A stretch of DNA of 14,063 nucleotides from an uncultured Verrucomicrobiae bacterium (GCA_937898895.1 CALDKL010000138.1:1-14063), one strand, 5' to 3'; counted from the stretch's first letter, positions 6,686 through 14,063 are shown. Translations and numbers: made by a program. The notes: generated by a model from the letters alone, not told the origin.

Positions 6686-6820
6686 CGGCCATTGTGCCGA
6701 CCTCCGCGGATACCCGAAAGGGTGCGGATCGGCAGGATTTCAGGCTCAACCGACTCGACTTCGACCAAGCTACGAACTGGGTGGCCATTCCAGGGACCGT
6801 CCCCATCCCTCGTCCGACCC

Positions 6821-6878
6821 CAAAAACAATGCAGGGCCCACCGACCGGGTGGACCCTGCAAGGAACCGCTTGTTTTTG
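6821..6878 (+). terminator. Candidate hairpin terminator after the CRISPR operon
   Basis: The arm GCAGGGCCCACC (6831-6842) pairs with GGTGGACCCTGC (6848-6859) around the 5-base loop GACCG. The stem has 11 pairs and one mismatch. CAAAAACA at 6821-6828 is the exact reverse complement of TGTTTTTG at 6871-6878, so the structure can work as A-stem-T in both directions. The T run is about 12 nt from the stem, farther than in a textbook terminator. It lies 145 nt after the last cas stop. Confidence 0.45.
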
Positions 6879-6904
6879 ACTGTAACTGCCGCTTTGCTCA
6901 TAAG
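6876..6904 (+). promoter_or_regulatory. Candidate sigma-70 promoter for the response regulator operon
   Basis: TTGACT (6876-6881) matches the -35 consensus at 5 of 6 positions. A 17-base spacer leads to CATAAG (6899-6904), a 4 of 6 match to the -10 box. Transcription would start near 6911, giving a leader of about 135 nt before the ATG at 7046. It sits just after the terminator hairpin, where a new unit would start. It was found by eye only. Confidence 0.4.
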
Positions 6905-7045
6905 GAGGAGATCCCCGGCATCACAACTGTTACTGTTGAATTGGATTCCCCAGAGCGGAATTCGTTCGAAGTTTTTTCGAAACAATGGCATTTTTTTTAT
7001 CAGCAGTTTCTCCTGTGGAGCGAAATCATTGAAATCCAGAGACTT

Positions 7046-7444
7046 ATGGCGCGGATTCTTTTGGTCGAAGACGACGAGGACAACATCTCCCTGCTCACCC
7101 GCCTCCTCGAACACCATGGACACGTCCTCTCCGTGGCCACCGACGGGGAGACGGCAGTGGGTTGCGCCCGGTCCGAGAGGCCCGAGATCATCCTGATGGA
7201 TCTGGAATTGCCGCCCACGCCCGACGATCCTCCCGATCCGAATGCCGGACTCGAGACGACCCGGCGACTCAAGGCCGACCCGGCGACCGCCGCCATCCCC
7301 GTCATCGCCCTGACCGCGCACACCATGGCCCATCATCAGGAGCGCATCGCGGCGGCAGGTTGCGACGCCTTTCAGGAAAAGCCGATCTACCCCTTCGACA
7401 GACTGCTTTCGAAAATCGCCCAGTTCACCAGCCGCGATGTTTGA
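7046..7444 (+). CDS. Stand-alone receiver-domain response regulator
   Basis: This is a 132-residue single CheY-like receiver domain with no output domain. The start at 7046 gives MARILLVEDDEDN, the standard first strand and acidic pocket (Glu8, Asp9, Asp10). Asp52 (ILMDLELP) is the phosphoryl acceptor. Thr90 (ALTAHTM) and Lys112 (QEKPIYP) are the conserved switch residues. The loop after Asp52 is longer than usual and Pro/Asp-rich (PTPDDPPDPNAGLE, 57-70) where most family members have MPxMDG. Such proteins receive phosphate from hybrid histidine kinases and act by protein contact, as DivK and CheY do. No kinase is nearby. Its last 8 nt overlap the cardiolipin synthase start, so the two are cotranscribed. 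The Shine-Dalgarno sequence (AGAGA) is weak. Confidence 0.88.
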   Translation: MARILLVEDDEDNISLLTRLLEHHGHVLSVATDGETAVGCARSERPEIILMDLELPPTPDDPPDPNAGLETTRRLKADPATAAIPVIALTAHTMAHHQERIAAAGCDAFQEKPIYPFDRLLSKIAQFTSRDV

Positions 7445-8900
7445 GCAATTCTCCGAAAAGGCCGTCGTCGGGAGCCTCCTCTTTCTCTCGTGGGAGATCC
7501 TGGGCCTGGCCACGATCGTGAACATCGTCATGAAAGCCCGTTCCGCTCCGGCGGCCTGGGGCTGGTCGATGGCCGTGCTGGCCCTGCCCTTTTTTGCCGT
7601 GCCTCTCTACTGGATCCTCGGACGCCATCAGTTCAAGGGATACCTCGAGCGGCTTCGCGAGGCACGCGACACCCACGAGGAAGCCTACCGCAACCACCTC
7701 ACGACGATGTCCCCGCACTACGCGGCGCTGGAGGGAGACGAGATCCGCTACGGAGCGGTTCTCGAAAAACTGAGCGAACGCCGTTTCACCCGAGGCAACG
7801 AGGTGTGCCTGCTCATCGATGGAGACCAGACCTTCGCGTCGATCCTGGAGGCCATCGGGAGCGCCACGAACTACCTGCTCGTGCAATTCTTCATCGTCAA
7901 GGATGACGCTCTCGGCAACCGATTCCGCGAATGCCTCGAACGCAAGGCTCGCGAGGGGGTGCGGGTCTATTTTGTCTACGACGAGATCGGAAGCCACAAG
8001 ATCGGAAAACGCTATCTCCGCTCCCTGCGCGAGGCCGGGGTGGAGATCCGACCCTTCCACTCGACCCAGGGGCCCAGCAATCGTTTCCAGGTCAATTTCC
8101 GGAATCACCGCAAAATTGTCATCGTCGACGGACGGATCGGTTTTGTCGGCGGACTCAATGTGGGGGATGAATACCTCGGGCTATCCCCTCGCTACGGCTA
8201 CTGGCGCGACACCCACGTGCGCATCGTGGGTCCGGCGGTGCTGGGGCTCCAGATGGTGTTTCTCGGCGACTACTATTGGGCGGCACGCCAGGTCCCCGAT
8301 CTGAATTGGACCTATGTGACCCCGCCCGACGGATCCGGCTGCGGGGGAGGTTCCTCGGTGGTCCTCGCCCTCCCGACCGGGCCGGTTGGTCCGATCGAGT
8401 CGGGTACGATTTTTTTCCTGAATGCGATCACCCGGGCAAAGCGGCGCTTCTGGATCGCAACGCCCTACTTCGTCACCGATGAATCCATCCGATCCGCCCT
8501 GCAGATGGCAGCCCTTCGCGGGGTGGATGTCAGGATCATGATCCCGCACAAACCGGACAAATGGATTCCGTGGCTGGCGACCTTTTCCTACCTTGGCGAA
8601 ATGGAGGCCGCGCGGGTCCGCATCTTCCGCTACCGGAAGGGGTTCCTCCACCAGAAGGTGCTCGTCGTCGACGATACGCTCTCCGCCGTCGGCACGGCGA
8701 ATTTCGACAACCGATCCATGCGACTCAATTTCGAGGTCACCGCCGTGGTGTTGTGTCAGGAATTCGCGAAGCAGGTCTCGGCCATGCTCGAGGCCGATTT
8801 CACGGAGTGCCGCGAGGTGGGTGCTTCGGACTACGAGAATCGGCCCTGGTGGTTCCGGCTTGCCGTGCGCGTCGCTCGCCTTTTCAGTCCCATTCTGTGA
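7437..8900 (+). CDS. cls: Cardiolipin synthase (phospholipase D family)
   Basis: This is a 487-residue protein, the usual length for bacterial ClsA-type enzymes. The N-terminus has two hydrophobic membrane segments (about 11-32 and 43-62). They are followed by two phospholipase D catalytic motifs: NHRKIVIVDGRIGFVGG at 223-239 (His224, Lys226, Asp231) and LHQKVLVVDDTLSAVGT at 404-420 (His405, Lys407, Asp412), each followed by the expected Gly-Asn element. The enzyme joins two phosphatidylglycerol molecules into cardiolipin and glycerol at the cytoplasmic membrane. All catalytic residues are present. The start at 7437 overlaps the response regulator's end by 8 nt and has no clear ribosome binding site, which suggests translational coupling. 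The cysteine desulfurase start follows its stop by 14 nt. Confidence 0.93.
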   Translation: MFEQFSEKAVVGSLLFLSWEILGLATIVNIVMKARSAPAAWGWSMAVLALPFFAVPLYWILGRHQFKGYLERLREARDTHEEAYRNHLTTMSPHYAALEGDEIRYGAVLEKLSERRFTRGNEVCLLIDGDQTFASILEAIGSATNYLLVQFFIVKDDALGNRFRECLERKAREGVRVYFVYDEIGSHKIGKRYLRSLREAGVEIRPFHSTQGPSNRFQVNFRNHRKIVIVDGRIGFVGGLNVGDEYLGLSPRYGYWRDTHVRIVGPAVLGLQMVFLGDYYWAARQVPDLNWTYVTPPDGSGCGGGSSVVLALPTGPVGPIESGTIFFLNAITRAKRRFWIATPYFVTDESIRSALQMAALRGVDVRIMIPHKPDKWIPWLATFSYLGEMEAARVRIFRYRKGFLHQKVLVVDDTLSAVGTANFDNRSMRLNFEVTAVVLCQEFAKQVSAMLEADFTECREVGASDYENRPWWFRLAVRVARLFSPIL

Positions 8901-8914
8901 AGATCGGGGAATCC

Positions 8915-10066
8915 ATGAACCGCAGGCGAGGCTATTTCGACCACAATGCGACCACGCCGATGAGCGCGGTGGCCCGCGCCGCTTGGCTCGATGCCTCGGA
9001 AGGGCATTGGCACAATCCCTCGGGTCTCTATCGCGAGGGTGCCGAGGCGAGGCACTTTCTCGAGGATCGGCGCGCCGCGCTCGCCGACCACTTCGGGATC
9101 GACGATCCGGCTCGGGTCGTCTTCACCTCTGGGGCGACCGAGGCGAACAATGCGGTCATCCGCCACCTCGCGGGGAGTTTGTCAGGGTTTCTTGTCGTGT
9201 CTGAGATCGAGCATCCCTCCGTCGCAGCAGCGGTGAATCTCGCGGCCAGATCCGAGCAGATTCGCACCCTGCCGACGGATCCGGCGACCGGTGCGGTCGA
9301 TCTCGATCCTCTACGACAGTGGATCGGAGAGGGTCGAGTCGGCGCGGTCTCCCTGATGGCCGCGAACAACGAGACCGGGGCTCACCAACCCTGGCGCGAG
9401 GCGGCGGCACTCTGCCGCGAGGCGGGCCTCGCCTTCCACAGCGACGCGGCCCAGTGGATTGGCAAGGAGGCGATCCGAGGACTCGGCGATGCCGGATTTG
9501 TCACAGGGAGTGCCCACAAGTTCGGTGGGGGAAAGGGCTGCGGTTTTCTCATCCTGCCCGACGACGCGAAAGGCGAGTCCTTTCATGGTCTCGTTGGCGG
9601 CCCCCAGGAGAACGGGCACCGCGCCGGCACGGAAGACCTCCCCGGAGTCGCCGCAATGGTTGCGGCCCTGCTCGATCTGGACGAGGGGGATCTCTCCGTT
9701 GTGGCGGAGTGTCAGGGTGCGCGTCGCACCGCCTTCGAGCGCCGCGTCTCCGGAGAAGTCGGTGCCGTCGTGCTCGCCGCCGAGGGATCACGCCTCTGGA
9801 ATACCTCCATGCTGGTGCTCCCCCATGGAAAGAATCTGAAATGGCTCACCCGTCTGAGTCGGCGCGGTTTCGGCGTCTCTACCGGATCGGCCTGCAGTGC
9901 GGGGAAGGGGAATCCCTCGGCGGTGATGATGGCGATGGGGTTGGGATTCGAGGAGATGGGCCGAGTCCTCCGGATCAGCGGCGGTCGGGACACCACCCCG
10001 AAGGAATGGGACGGTCTCGCCGATGCGTTTGGCGAGGTCTCGCGCGAGCTGGAGGGGGAATCCTGA
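8915..10066 (+). CDS. Cysteine desulfurase (NifS/IscS family, PLP-dependent)
   Basis: This is a 383-residue class V aminotransferase-fold enzyme. The start at 8915 follows GGGGA at 8906-8910 and gives the family N-terminus YFDHNATTPM (7-16). Visible signatures are TSGATEANNAVI (71-82), His100 (EHPSV), NNETG (151-155), Asp177 (HSDAAQ), the PLP-binding lysine Lys202 in GSAHKFGGGKG, Arg236 (GHRAGTE) and the catalytic cysteine Cys327 in STGSACSAG. It takes sulfur from L-cysteine as a persulfide, giving alanine, for iron-sulfur clusters or thiolated tRNA. The short loop around the catalytic cysteine fits the NifS/IscS group rather than SufS. No iscU, iscR or thiolase gene is adjacent, so the sulfur acceptor is unknown. 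Its stop codon is in the left arm of the hairpin at 10063-10083. Confidence 0.9.
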   Translation: MNRRRGYFDHNATTPMSAVARAAWLDASEGHWHNPSGLYREGAEARHFLEDRRAALADHFGIDDPARVVFTSGATEANNAVIRHLAGSLSGFLVVSEIEHPSVAAAVNLAARSEQIRTLPTDPATGAVDLDPLRQWIGEGRVGAVSLMAANNETGAHQPWREAAALCREAGLAFHSDAAQWIGKEAIRGLGDAGFVTGSAHKFGGGKGCGFLILPDDAKGESFHGLVGGPQENGHRAGTEDLPGVAAMVAALLDLDEGDLSVVAECQGARRTAFERRVSGEVGAVVLAAEGSRLWNTSMLVLPHGKNLKWLTRLSRRGFGVSTGSACSAGKGNPSAVMMAMGLGFEEMGRVLRISGGRDTTPKEWDGLADAFGEVSRELEGES

Positions 10067-10083
10067 CAAACCCACTTTGTCAG
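10063..10083. terminator. Compact hairpin containing both convergent stop codons
   Basis: CTGACAAA (10063-10070) and TTTGTCAG (10076-10083) form a perfect 8-bp stem around CCCAC. The TGA of the desulfurase (10064-10066) and the stop of the opposite-strand epimerase (TCA on the + strand, 10080-10082) lie opposite each other in the stem. It is the only structure in the 13-nt gap between convergent genes, so a bidirectional terminator or 3'-end protector is plausible. There is no T tract beyond TTT. Confidence 0.4.
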
Positions 10084-10787
10084 CTCTCCTTGCCGCCCTG
10101 GCCATAGTAGGCGCCGGGCCCGTGTTTGCGAAGGTGGTGTTTGTCGAGCAGGTGGGTGGGCAGCGCGGCTGCATCCGGCCGCAGGTGCCAGGTGCCCATC
10201 GCCATTTCGGCACAGACCTCGAGAGCAACGCTGTTTTTGACAGAGTCGAGAGCACTGGTCCCCCAGGTGAAGGGAGCGTGAAATCTCTGAAAACACCCCG
10301 GCATGGCCAGCGGATCGAGTCCGCGCTCGCGGAAACAGGCGACGATGGCGCGTCCCGTGTTCGTCTCATAATCCTCGGCGACTTCTTCCGGAGTCAGTTC
10401 GCGGACCACGGGAATGGTGCCGTGGAAATGATCCGCGTGGGTCGTCCCGAAGCAGGGCAGCTCGACTCCGGCCTGGGAAAACATCGTCGCCTTCACCGAA
10501 TGGGTATGGGTAATGCCGCCGATCTCGGGAAACTCCCGGTAGAGGATGCGGTGAGTCGCGGTGTCCGAGGAAGGGCGGAGCGCACCCTCCACGATCCTGC
10601 CTTCGAGATCGAGAACAACGAGAGTGTCTGCGGTGAGATCCTCGTAGGCCACTCCGCTGGGCTTGATCACAAAAAGGCCGCGGTCCCGATCCAGTCCGGA
10701 GACATTGCCCCAGGTCAGGCGCACGAGTCCTTCCCTGACGAGGAGGAGATTGGCCTCGAGCACTTCCCTTTTCAATTCGCGGAGCAT
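10080..10787 (-). CDS. araD: L-ribulose-5-phosphate 4-epimerase (class II aldolase family)
   Basis: This is a 235-residue protein, close to the roughly 231 of E. coli AraD. Homology holds nearly end to end: LRELKREVLEANL (2-14), LTWGNVSGLDR (24-34), VIKPSGVAYEDLTAD (40-54), PSSDTATHR (72-80), ITHTHS (92-97), GTTHADHFHGTIP (114-126) and DKHHLRKHG (215-223). Metal ligands are His94, His96 and His170; Asp119 is in the active site. It interconverts L-ribulose 5-phosphate and D-xylulose 5-phosphate, linking arabinose or ascorbate-type sugars to the pentose phosphate pathway. The ATG at 10787 is chosen over one 32 codons upstream, because the longer N-terminus is low-quality and would overlap the divergent gene. 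The segment before His170 (GCFQRF) departs from the usual hydrophobic VLVxxH pattern. No araA or araB is adjacent. Confidence 0.92.
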   Translation of the reverse strand: MLRELKREVLEANLLLVREGLVRLTWGNVSGLDRDRGLFVIKPSGVAYEDLTADTLVVLDLEGRIVEGALRPSSDTATHRILYREFPEIGGITHTHSVKATMFSQAGVELPCFGTTHADHFHGTIPVVRELTPEEVAEDYETNTGRAIVACFRERGLDPLAMPGCFQRFHAPFTWGTSALDSVKNSVALEVCAEMAMGTWHLRPDAAALPTHLLDKHHLRKHGPGAYYGQGGKES

Positions 10788-10885
10788 GAGGGGAACGAAA
10801 CCCCGAACGCGCCCCCCGCAAGCACGAAATCCGGCGGGAAATTCCCCGAATCCTGGGGTAGGGTAGAGTGTTCCGCACAGCACAC

Positions 10886-11908
10886 ATGTGGCGAAAATTT
10901 CAGAAATTTCTCGAGACGGTCGTTCCCTTCCTGCTCCTTTTCGCAGCGGTCCTGCTCGCGATATGCCTGCTCAATCGATGGGATGTGGTGGTGCCTTTGA
11001 CCGTGATTCCCGTTTGGCTCTGGGCGGCCTCCGGAGCGATCATCGCACTGCTCTGCTGGCTGGCCTGCGGCGGATTCAAACTGGGCATGGTCTTCTGTGT
11101 CTTTCTCGCCACGACACTCGCTTTTTCGGAAGAGACCCACGGCATTCTCCGCGAGATGATCGTATCCTTTCAGAAGAAACGTGGGGGTCCGGGCGAACCG
11201 GCGGCGGATTTGCTCCGCATCGTCTCGGTGAATTGTGCGGGTGCGGAATCGCCGCTGCGGCGGGCCGCCGAATCCTCTCCGGACATTCTCCTCGTGCAGG
11301 GTGCTCCGGACAAGAGCATCCTCGAGAGCGTGGGAGACGCGCTGTATGGGGTGGAACGCTCCGTCACCTGGCATGGCAGCCTCGCCATTCTCGGCAGGGG
11401 TAAGGCGCTCGCAGTCCTCACCGAGCCACAGGATCAGGCGCTCCACGTCCGGCTGAAACATTCTTCGGGAGTCGTTTTGGATATCACCAACCTGCAATTG
11501 GCGGGCTGTGCTCCGAGGGTGGATTTCTGGAAGCCGGGCGTGTGGCAGGAGATGGTCAAGGCCCGCGTCGAGACCCGGCACCTCGTCCGGAGTTTCCTCG
11601 GCGAGCACCCGCTCAACCGCGCCCTCGTCGCACGCATCGTCGGGGGCGGCTTCGGCACTCCGCCAGGCGACGACGGATTCCGGCCCCTCCAGAATGCCGA
11701 CATGCTCGACACCTTCGCCTGGTCCGGGGTGGGATTCGGCAATACCTACCCGACGCGCTATCCCTTCCTGCGGCTCGATCAGATCTGGATTTCACCGAAC
11801 CTTGAACCGGTTCGTTCGATGACCCGCCTGAATCCCGATTCCGCCCACCGAATCGTCGTCAGCGAAGTGCGTGCTCCCCGAACCAAAGAGAAGCCGGCCA
11901 CCCCCTGA
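10886..11908 (+). CDS. Membrane-anchored endonuclease/exonuclease/phosphatase-fold protein, probably catalytically dead
   Basis: This is a 340-residue protein. Residues 1-80 hold about three membrane segments (roughly 12-29, 34-62 and 66-80). They are followed by an EEP-like domain recognisable from LRIVSVNCAG (110-119), DILLVQGAP (133-141), GGGFGTPP (253-260), GNTYPTRYPFLRLDQIWISP (285-304) and SAHRIVV (319-325). Active relatives have LQE, GGDFN, LDHI and SDH at the corresponding places. Here these are VQG (Gly139), GGGFG (Gly255, Gly257), LDQI (Gln299) and SAH (Ala320). Asn116, Asp298 and His321 remain. Loss of the metal-binding glutamate and the catalytic Asp/Asn pair points to a pseudoenzyme with a binding or structural role at the membrane. 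A GTG at 10868 is an alternative start, 6 codons upstream. It diverges from araD and converges with the WD40 gene. Confidence 0.75.
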   Translation: MWRKFQKFLETVVPFLLLFAAVLLAICLLNRWDVVVPLTVIPVWLWAASGAIIALLCWLACGGFKLGMVFCVFLATTLAFSEETHGILREMIVSFQKKRGGPGEPAADLLRIVSVNCAGAESPLRRAAESSPDILLVQGAPDKSILESVGDALYGVERSVTWHGSLAILGRGKALAVLTEPQDQALHVRLKHSSGVVLDITNLQLAGCAPRVDFWKPGVWQEMVKARVETRHLVRSFLGEHPLNRALVARIVGGGFGTPPGDDGFRPLQNADMLDTFAWSGVGFGNTYPTRYPFLRLDQIWISPNLEPVRSMTRLNPDSAHRIVVSEVRAPRTKEKPATP

Positions 11909-11912
11909 CCGA

Positions 11913-14063
11913 TCACCACCCGGCGACCGTTCCCTTGTCTTCGACCACACGCAACCGGACCCGTTGGGTGGTGTGACCTCCGCCCGCCGGGGTGACGAGG
12001 TGGAAATCGCGCACCGTCGGGACCGCGATTTTTGAAGCGGTGAGAAAGAGCCGCTGTTCGGTCTGGCCCGGCTGAATCATGAGCCCGTTCAATCCGATAT
12101 TGTCGACATAGACCCCGTGGGGCAGATTGCGACCGGCGTCTTCCTTGCCGAAGGTGATGTCGCCATCGAGTCCCTTGCGTTCCGCCGATACGATGGCGGT
12201 GATGGTCTCGCCGGGGTGGATCGTGAACTCGAGCACGCCGTCCTTACCCGGATGGCCCGAATCACCATCGGGTTTCAGGTGGACGCGCAAGCCGCTCTTG
12301 TCGTCGAGGGCGACGGCGGCGGCGTGGCCGACGTCCGATACGATCATCCGGCCCGCTACGTTCGCTTTCGCGGTGATCGTGATTTTCGCGGCATCTTCTT
12401 TCGAAAGTCCCCGGAACGCACCTGTCGCACGCAGGGTTGCGAACGCGCGGTCCTGACCCGGTTCGATCACGACGGGCTGAGCGATGGCGAGTGTTTCGGG
12501 CAGGTTGGCCAGGGTCACCTCGATGGGGCCCTCGTAACCGTCGAGTCGGGTTGCGGTGAAGGGGATCTCGCGGCCACTCTCGGGAGCGAGCCGGAGATCT
12601 TTCCACTCCGTCGCAACACGGAAATCGGGATTCAGGTTTCGCGTGAGGAGGGTGTAGCCAAAGCCTTCGCCACCGAAACCGCGCGTATCGGAAATCCGCA
12701 ACACATAATCGCCCTCGGCGGGCGCGGTGAAGCGCAGCACCGAATCGGTCCCGAGCCGTCGTTCGGGGTCATCGTCATTTTCGTAGTAGAGACGGTAGAC
12801 CGGCAGACCGTTTCGAATCGGGTGGGAACCGGGTGGAATGGCCCTGACAATGTAACAAGGCTGGCCGAGAGGATGCGCCATAGGCGTGGTCTGGAACCAG
12901 GTGCGTCGGTCGCCAAAGCCGGGATAAACGATGAAACCCGAGTCCGGCCCGCGAGGATAGAGATGCAGCTTCACGACCTCGCCGTTCACGTAGAGCAGCT
13001 CGTCGAGTTCCATCTCTTCCCAGTTGTGAAGGCGGAAGTCATTCGAGGTGGTCGAGTCCTTTCCGCGAAAGGTCAGCCAGGAATCCCGCACCGCCTGCAA
13101 CACGACCTGCTCCACGGGGCGGCCGTTGCCATCGCGGATTTCGAGGTGGGAATCGAGCTTCGATTTGGCTCGTGCCGCATTCACTTCAAATACCCAGGTC
13201 TGGCCGCCTTTCGCGGCGAAGGGATATTCGTCGGCCTCTCCCATCGCGGCGATGTTTCCCCTGACTTCGCTGCGTCGGACCAGTTCCGGATTGGCTCCGG
13301 AGGAGGCTTCGGTGAGCAGGCGGGTTTCGGGTTCCTCCTCGGGTGGTGGGGCGGTGCGGGCGGCTTGACTCGCGGCGGCGTGGGAGGGTGCCTGACTCCC
13401 CGCGAGGGAAAGAGGCCCGTGAGTGCCATCAAGTCGGGAGACAAAAAGCGAATCGCCCTTTGGCACGAAGGTCAGCACCGCAAGCACGTCCGATTGGGGA
13501 CCGTAGTCGATCATCGGCTCGAGCGCGGGCAGGCTCCAGACTTTCAGGGCGCGATCTGCGGAAGTGGTCGCGAGGCGCGTCCCGTCGGGAGAGATCGCGA
13601 GATCGACGATGGCGTCTTCGTGTCCGAAACGGGCCGCGAGGAGAGGATTCAGTTTCGGCGAGGTCCTGGAGAGAAATCGCCAGAGGCGGATGCGGTTGTC
13701 GGCCCCGGCTGCAACGATGTGTCGAGAATCGGGGGTGAAGGCGACCCGGTATTGTTCGGCTTCGGGTTGATTGAGAGTGTCGAGACGCTCGCCCGTCGAT
13801 ACCTGCCAGAGTTTGCACGTGCCGTCTCCACTCGCGCTCGCGAGGACGGTTCCGTCGGGGGAGAACGCCAGATCGTAGACGGCACCGTTGTGGGCGTTCA
13901 TGGAGCGGAGGAGTTTTCCCGAAGCGAGATCCCAGAGATGGATGGCCCGGTCGTATCCCGTCGTGGCGAGGAGAGTGCCCTCGGGCGAGAATTCGGCGTC
14001 GGAGAGGATGTCGCGGTGGCTTCCCTCCCCAAACGAACTCACGATTTTTCCGGTCCCGACATC
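11913..14063 (-). CDS. WD40-repeat protein with pre-peptidase-C-like domains, N-terminus beyond window
   Basis: The frame is open on the - strand from the window edge (14063) to the stop at 11913-11915, 716 residues. The GTG at 14042 is not the start, because the seven codons before it read DVGTGKI, a normal WD-repeat piece. The first 215 or so residues contain at least four WD40 blades, with FSPEGTLLATTGYDRAIHLW, FSPDGTVLASASGDGTCKLW, FTPDSRHIVAAGADNRIRLW and ISPDGTRLATTSADRALKVW. After a Pro/Glu linker comes a segment like pre-peptidase C-terminal domains (VRGNIAAMGEADEYPFAAKGGQTWVFEVNA in its first strand pair; a second part ends ISDTRGFGGEGFGYTL). Then follow about 230 residues of beta-rich, Ig-like sequence. 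Such WD40/PPC proteins are common in Planctomycetota and Verrucomicrobiota, often with an N-terminal cytochrome-type domain, which would lie outside this window. Likely exported or membrane-linked; the function is unknown. Confidence 0.8.
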   Translation of the reverse strand, partial: DVGTGKIVSSFGEGSHRDILSDAEFSPEGTLLATTGYDRAIHLWDLASGKLLRSMNAHNGAVYDLAFSPDGTVLASASGDGTCKLWQVSTGERLDTLNQPEAEQYRVAFTPDSRHIVAAGADNRIRLWRFLSRTSPKLNPLLAARFGHEDAIVDLAISPDGTRLATTSADRALKVWSLPALEPMIDYGPQSDVLAVLTFVPKGDSLFVSRLDGTHGPLSLAGSQAPSHAAASQAARTAPPPEEEPETRLLTEASSGANPELVRRSEVRGNIAAMGEADEYPFAAKGGQTWVFEVNAARAKSKLDSHLEIRDGNGRPVEQVVLQAVRDSWLTFRGKDSTTSNDFRLHNWEEMELDELLYVNGEVVKLHLYPRGPDSGFIVYPGFGDRRTWFQTTPMAHPLGQPCYIVRAIPPGSHPIRNGLPVYRLYYENDDDPERRLGTDSVLRFTAPAEGDYVLRISDTRGFGGEGFGYTLLTRNLNPDFRVATEWKDLRLAPESGREIPFTATRLDGYEGPIEVTLANLPETLAIAQPVVIEPGQDRAFATLRATGAFRGLSKEDAAKITITAKANVAGRMIVSDVGHAAAVALDDKSGLRVHLKPDGDSGHPGKDGVLEFTIHPGETITAIVSAERKGLDGDITFGKEDAGRNLPHGVYVDNIGLNGLMIQPGQTEQRLFLTASKIAVPTVRDFHLVTPAGGGHTTQRVRLRVVEDKGTVAGW

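Larger units (their letters stand above)
6686..7045. other. Non-coding boundary between the CRISPR operon and the next operon
   Basis: These 360 bases hold no convincing gene. The frame upstream of the response regulator is open, but it has no family-like sequence and runs through a GC hairpin. The first part is GC-rich and the second part (about 6870-7045) is visibly AT-richer, as expected for regulatory DNA. It contains the hairpin at 6831-6859 and the promoter candidate at 6876-6904. A near-perfect Shine-Dalgarno string, TAAGGAGGAG, lies at 6901-6910 but has no ATG, GTG or TTG at a usable distance. A small TTCGAA-GTTTT-TTCGAA inverted repeat lies at 6965-6981. Confidence 0.6.

Noticed and set aside
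6706..6735. GCGGAT direct repeat around an ACCC-GAAA-GGGT mini-hairpin as an operator
   Set aside because: A 6-base repeat and a 4-bp stem in GC-rich sequence are too short to support a regulatory site.
10023..11000. 325-codon + strand frame across the epimerase region
   Set aside because: It is antisense to araD, which aligns nearly end to end with known epimerases; this frame has no recognisable motif.
10772..11608. 278-codon - strand frame opposite the EEP-fold gene
   Set aside because: It is Arg/Pro/Gln-rich shadow sequence without motifs; the + strand frame has clear fold signatures and membrane segments.
1..14063. CRISPR repeat-spacer array
   Set aside because: No regularly spaced direct repeat of 25-40 bases was seen by eye, although the locus is type III. 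An array may lie outside the window.

Overview
The window looks like a piece of a high-GC Verrucomicrobiota chromosome (Planctomycetota is the alternative). The grounds are composition, a large WD40 plus pre-peptidase-C-like protein typical of that superphylum, and a four-helix-bundle/zinc-ribbon protein of a kind I associate with it. The placement is inferred from gene style, not from a marker gene. No rRNA, tRNA, CRISPR array or insertion sequence was seen.

Bases 1-6685 are the downstream half of a type III-B (Cmr) CRISPR-Cas operon on the + strand. In order they hold the C-terminal part of cmr6 (cut by the window edge), cmr1, a four-helix-bundle/zinc-ribbon protein, and three consecutive CARF-domain genes. 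The CARF genes are a CARF-adenosine deaminase fusion (Cad1 type, ATP to ITP), a Csx1/Csx2-type CARF-HEPN RNase with a DxTHG motif, and an NE0113-family CARF protein of the ring-nuclease type with an added C-terminal winged-helix-like domain. Three junctions are ATGA stop/start overlaps, so the genes are probably translated as one coupled unit. The likely logic is that target RNA activates Cas10 (upstream, outside the window) to make cyclic oligoadenylate. This would switch on two different effectors, nucleotide-pool conversion and RNA cleavage. The third CARF protein would destroy the messenger and perhaps also regulate.

Bases 6686-7045 are a non-coding boundary with a hairpin terminator candidate followed by a sigma-70-like promoter candidate. 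Bases 7046-10066 hold a tight housekeeping-like operon on the + strand: a stand-alone receiver-domain response regulator, a cardiolipin synthase and a cysteine desulfurase. It ends at a small hairpin whose two arms contain the stop codons of the desulfurase and of the convergent gene.

Bases 10080-10787 (- strand) encode L-ribulose-5-phosphate 4-epimerase. Divergent from it, 10886-11908 (+) encodes a membrane-anchored endonuclease/exonuclease/phosphatase-fold protein that has lost most catalytic residues. Bases 11913-14063 (-) are the C-terminal part of a large WD40/PPC-like protein that runs off the right edge.

The points most worth a second look are the two-effector plus ring-nuclease cassette; an in-frame insert of about 102 bp with imperfect inverted ends in cad1; three copies of an 11-bp palindrome at the domain linkers of the four-helix gene; and a probable one-base frameshift at the 3' end of cmr1.
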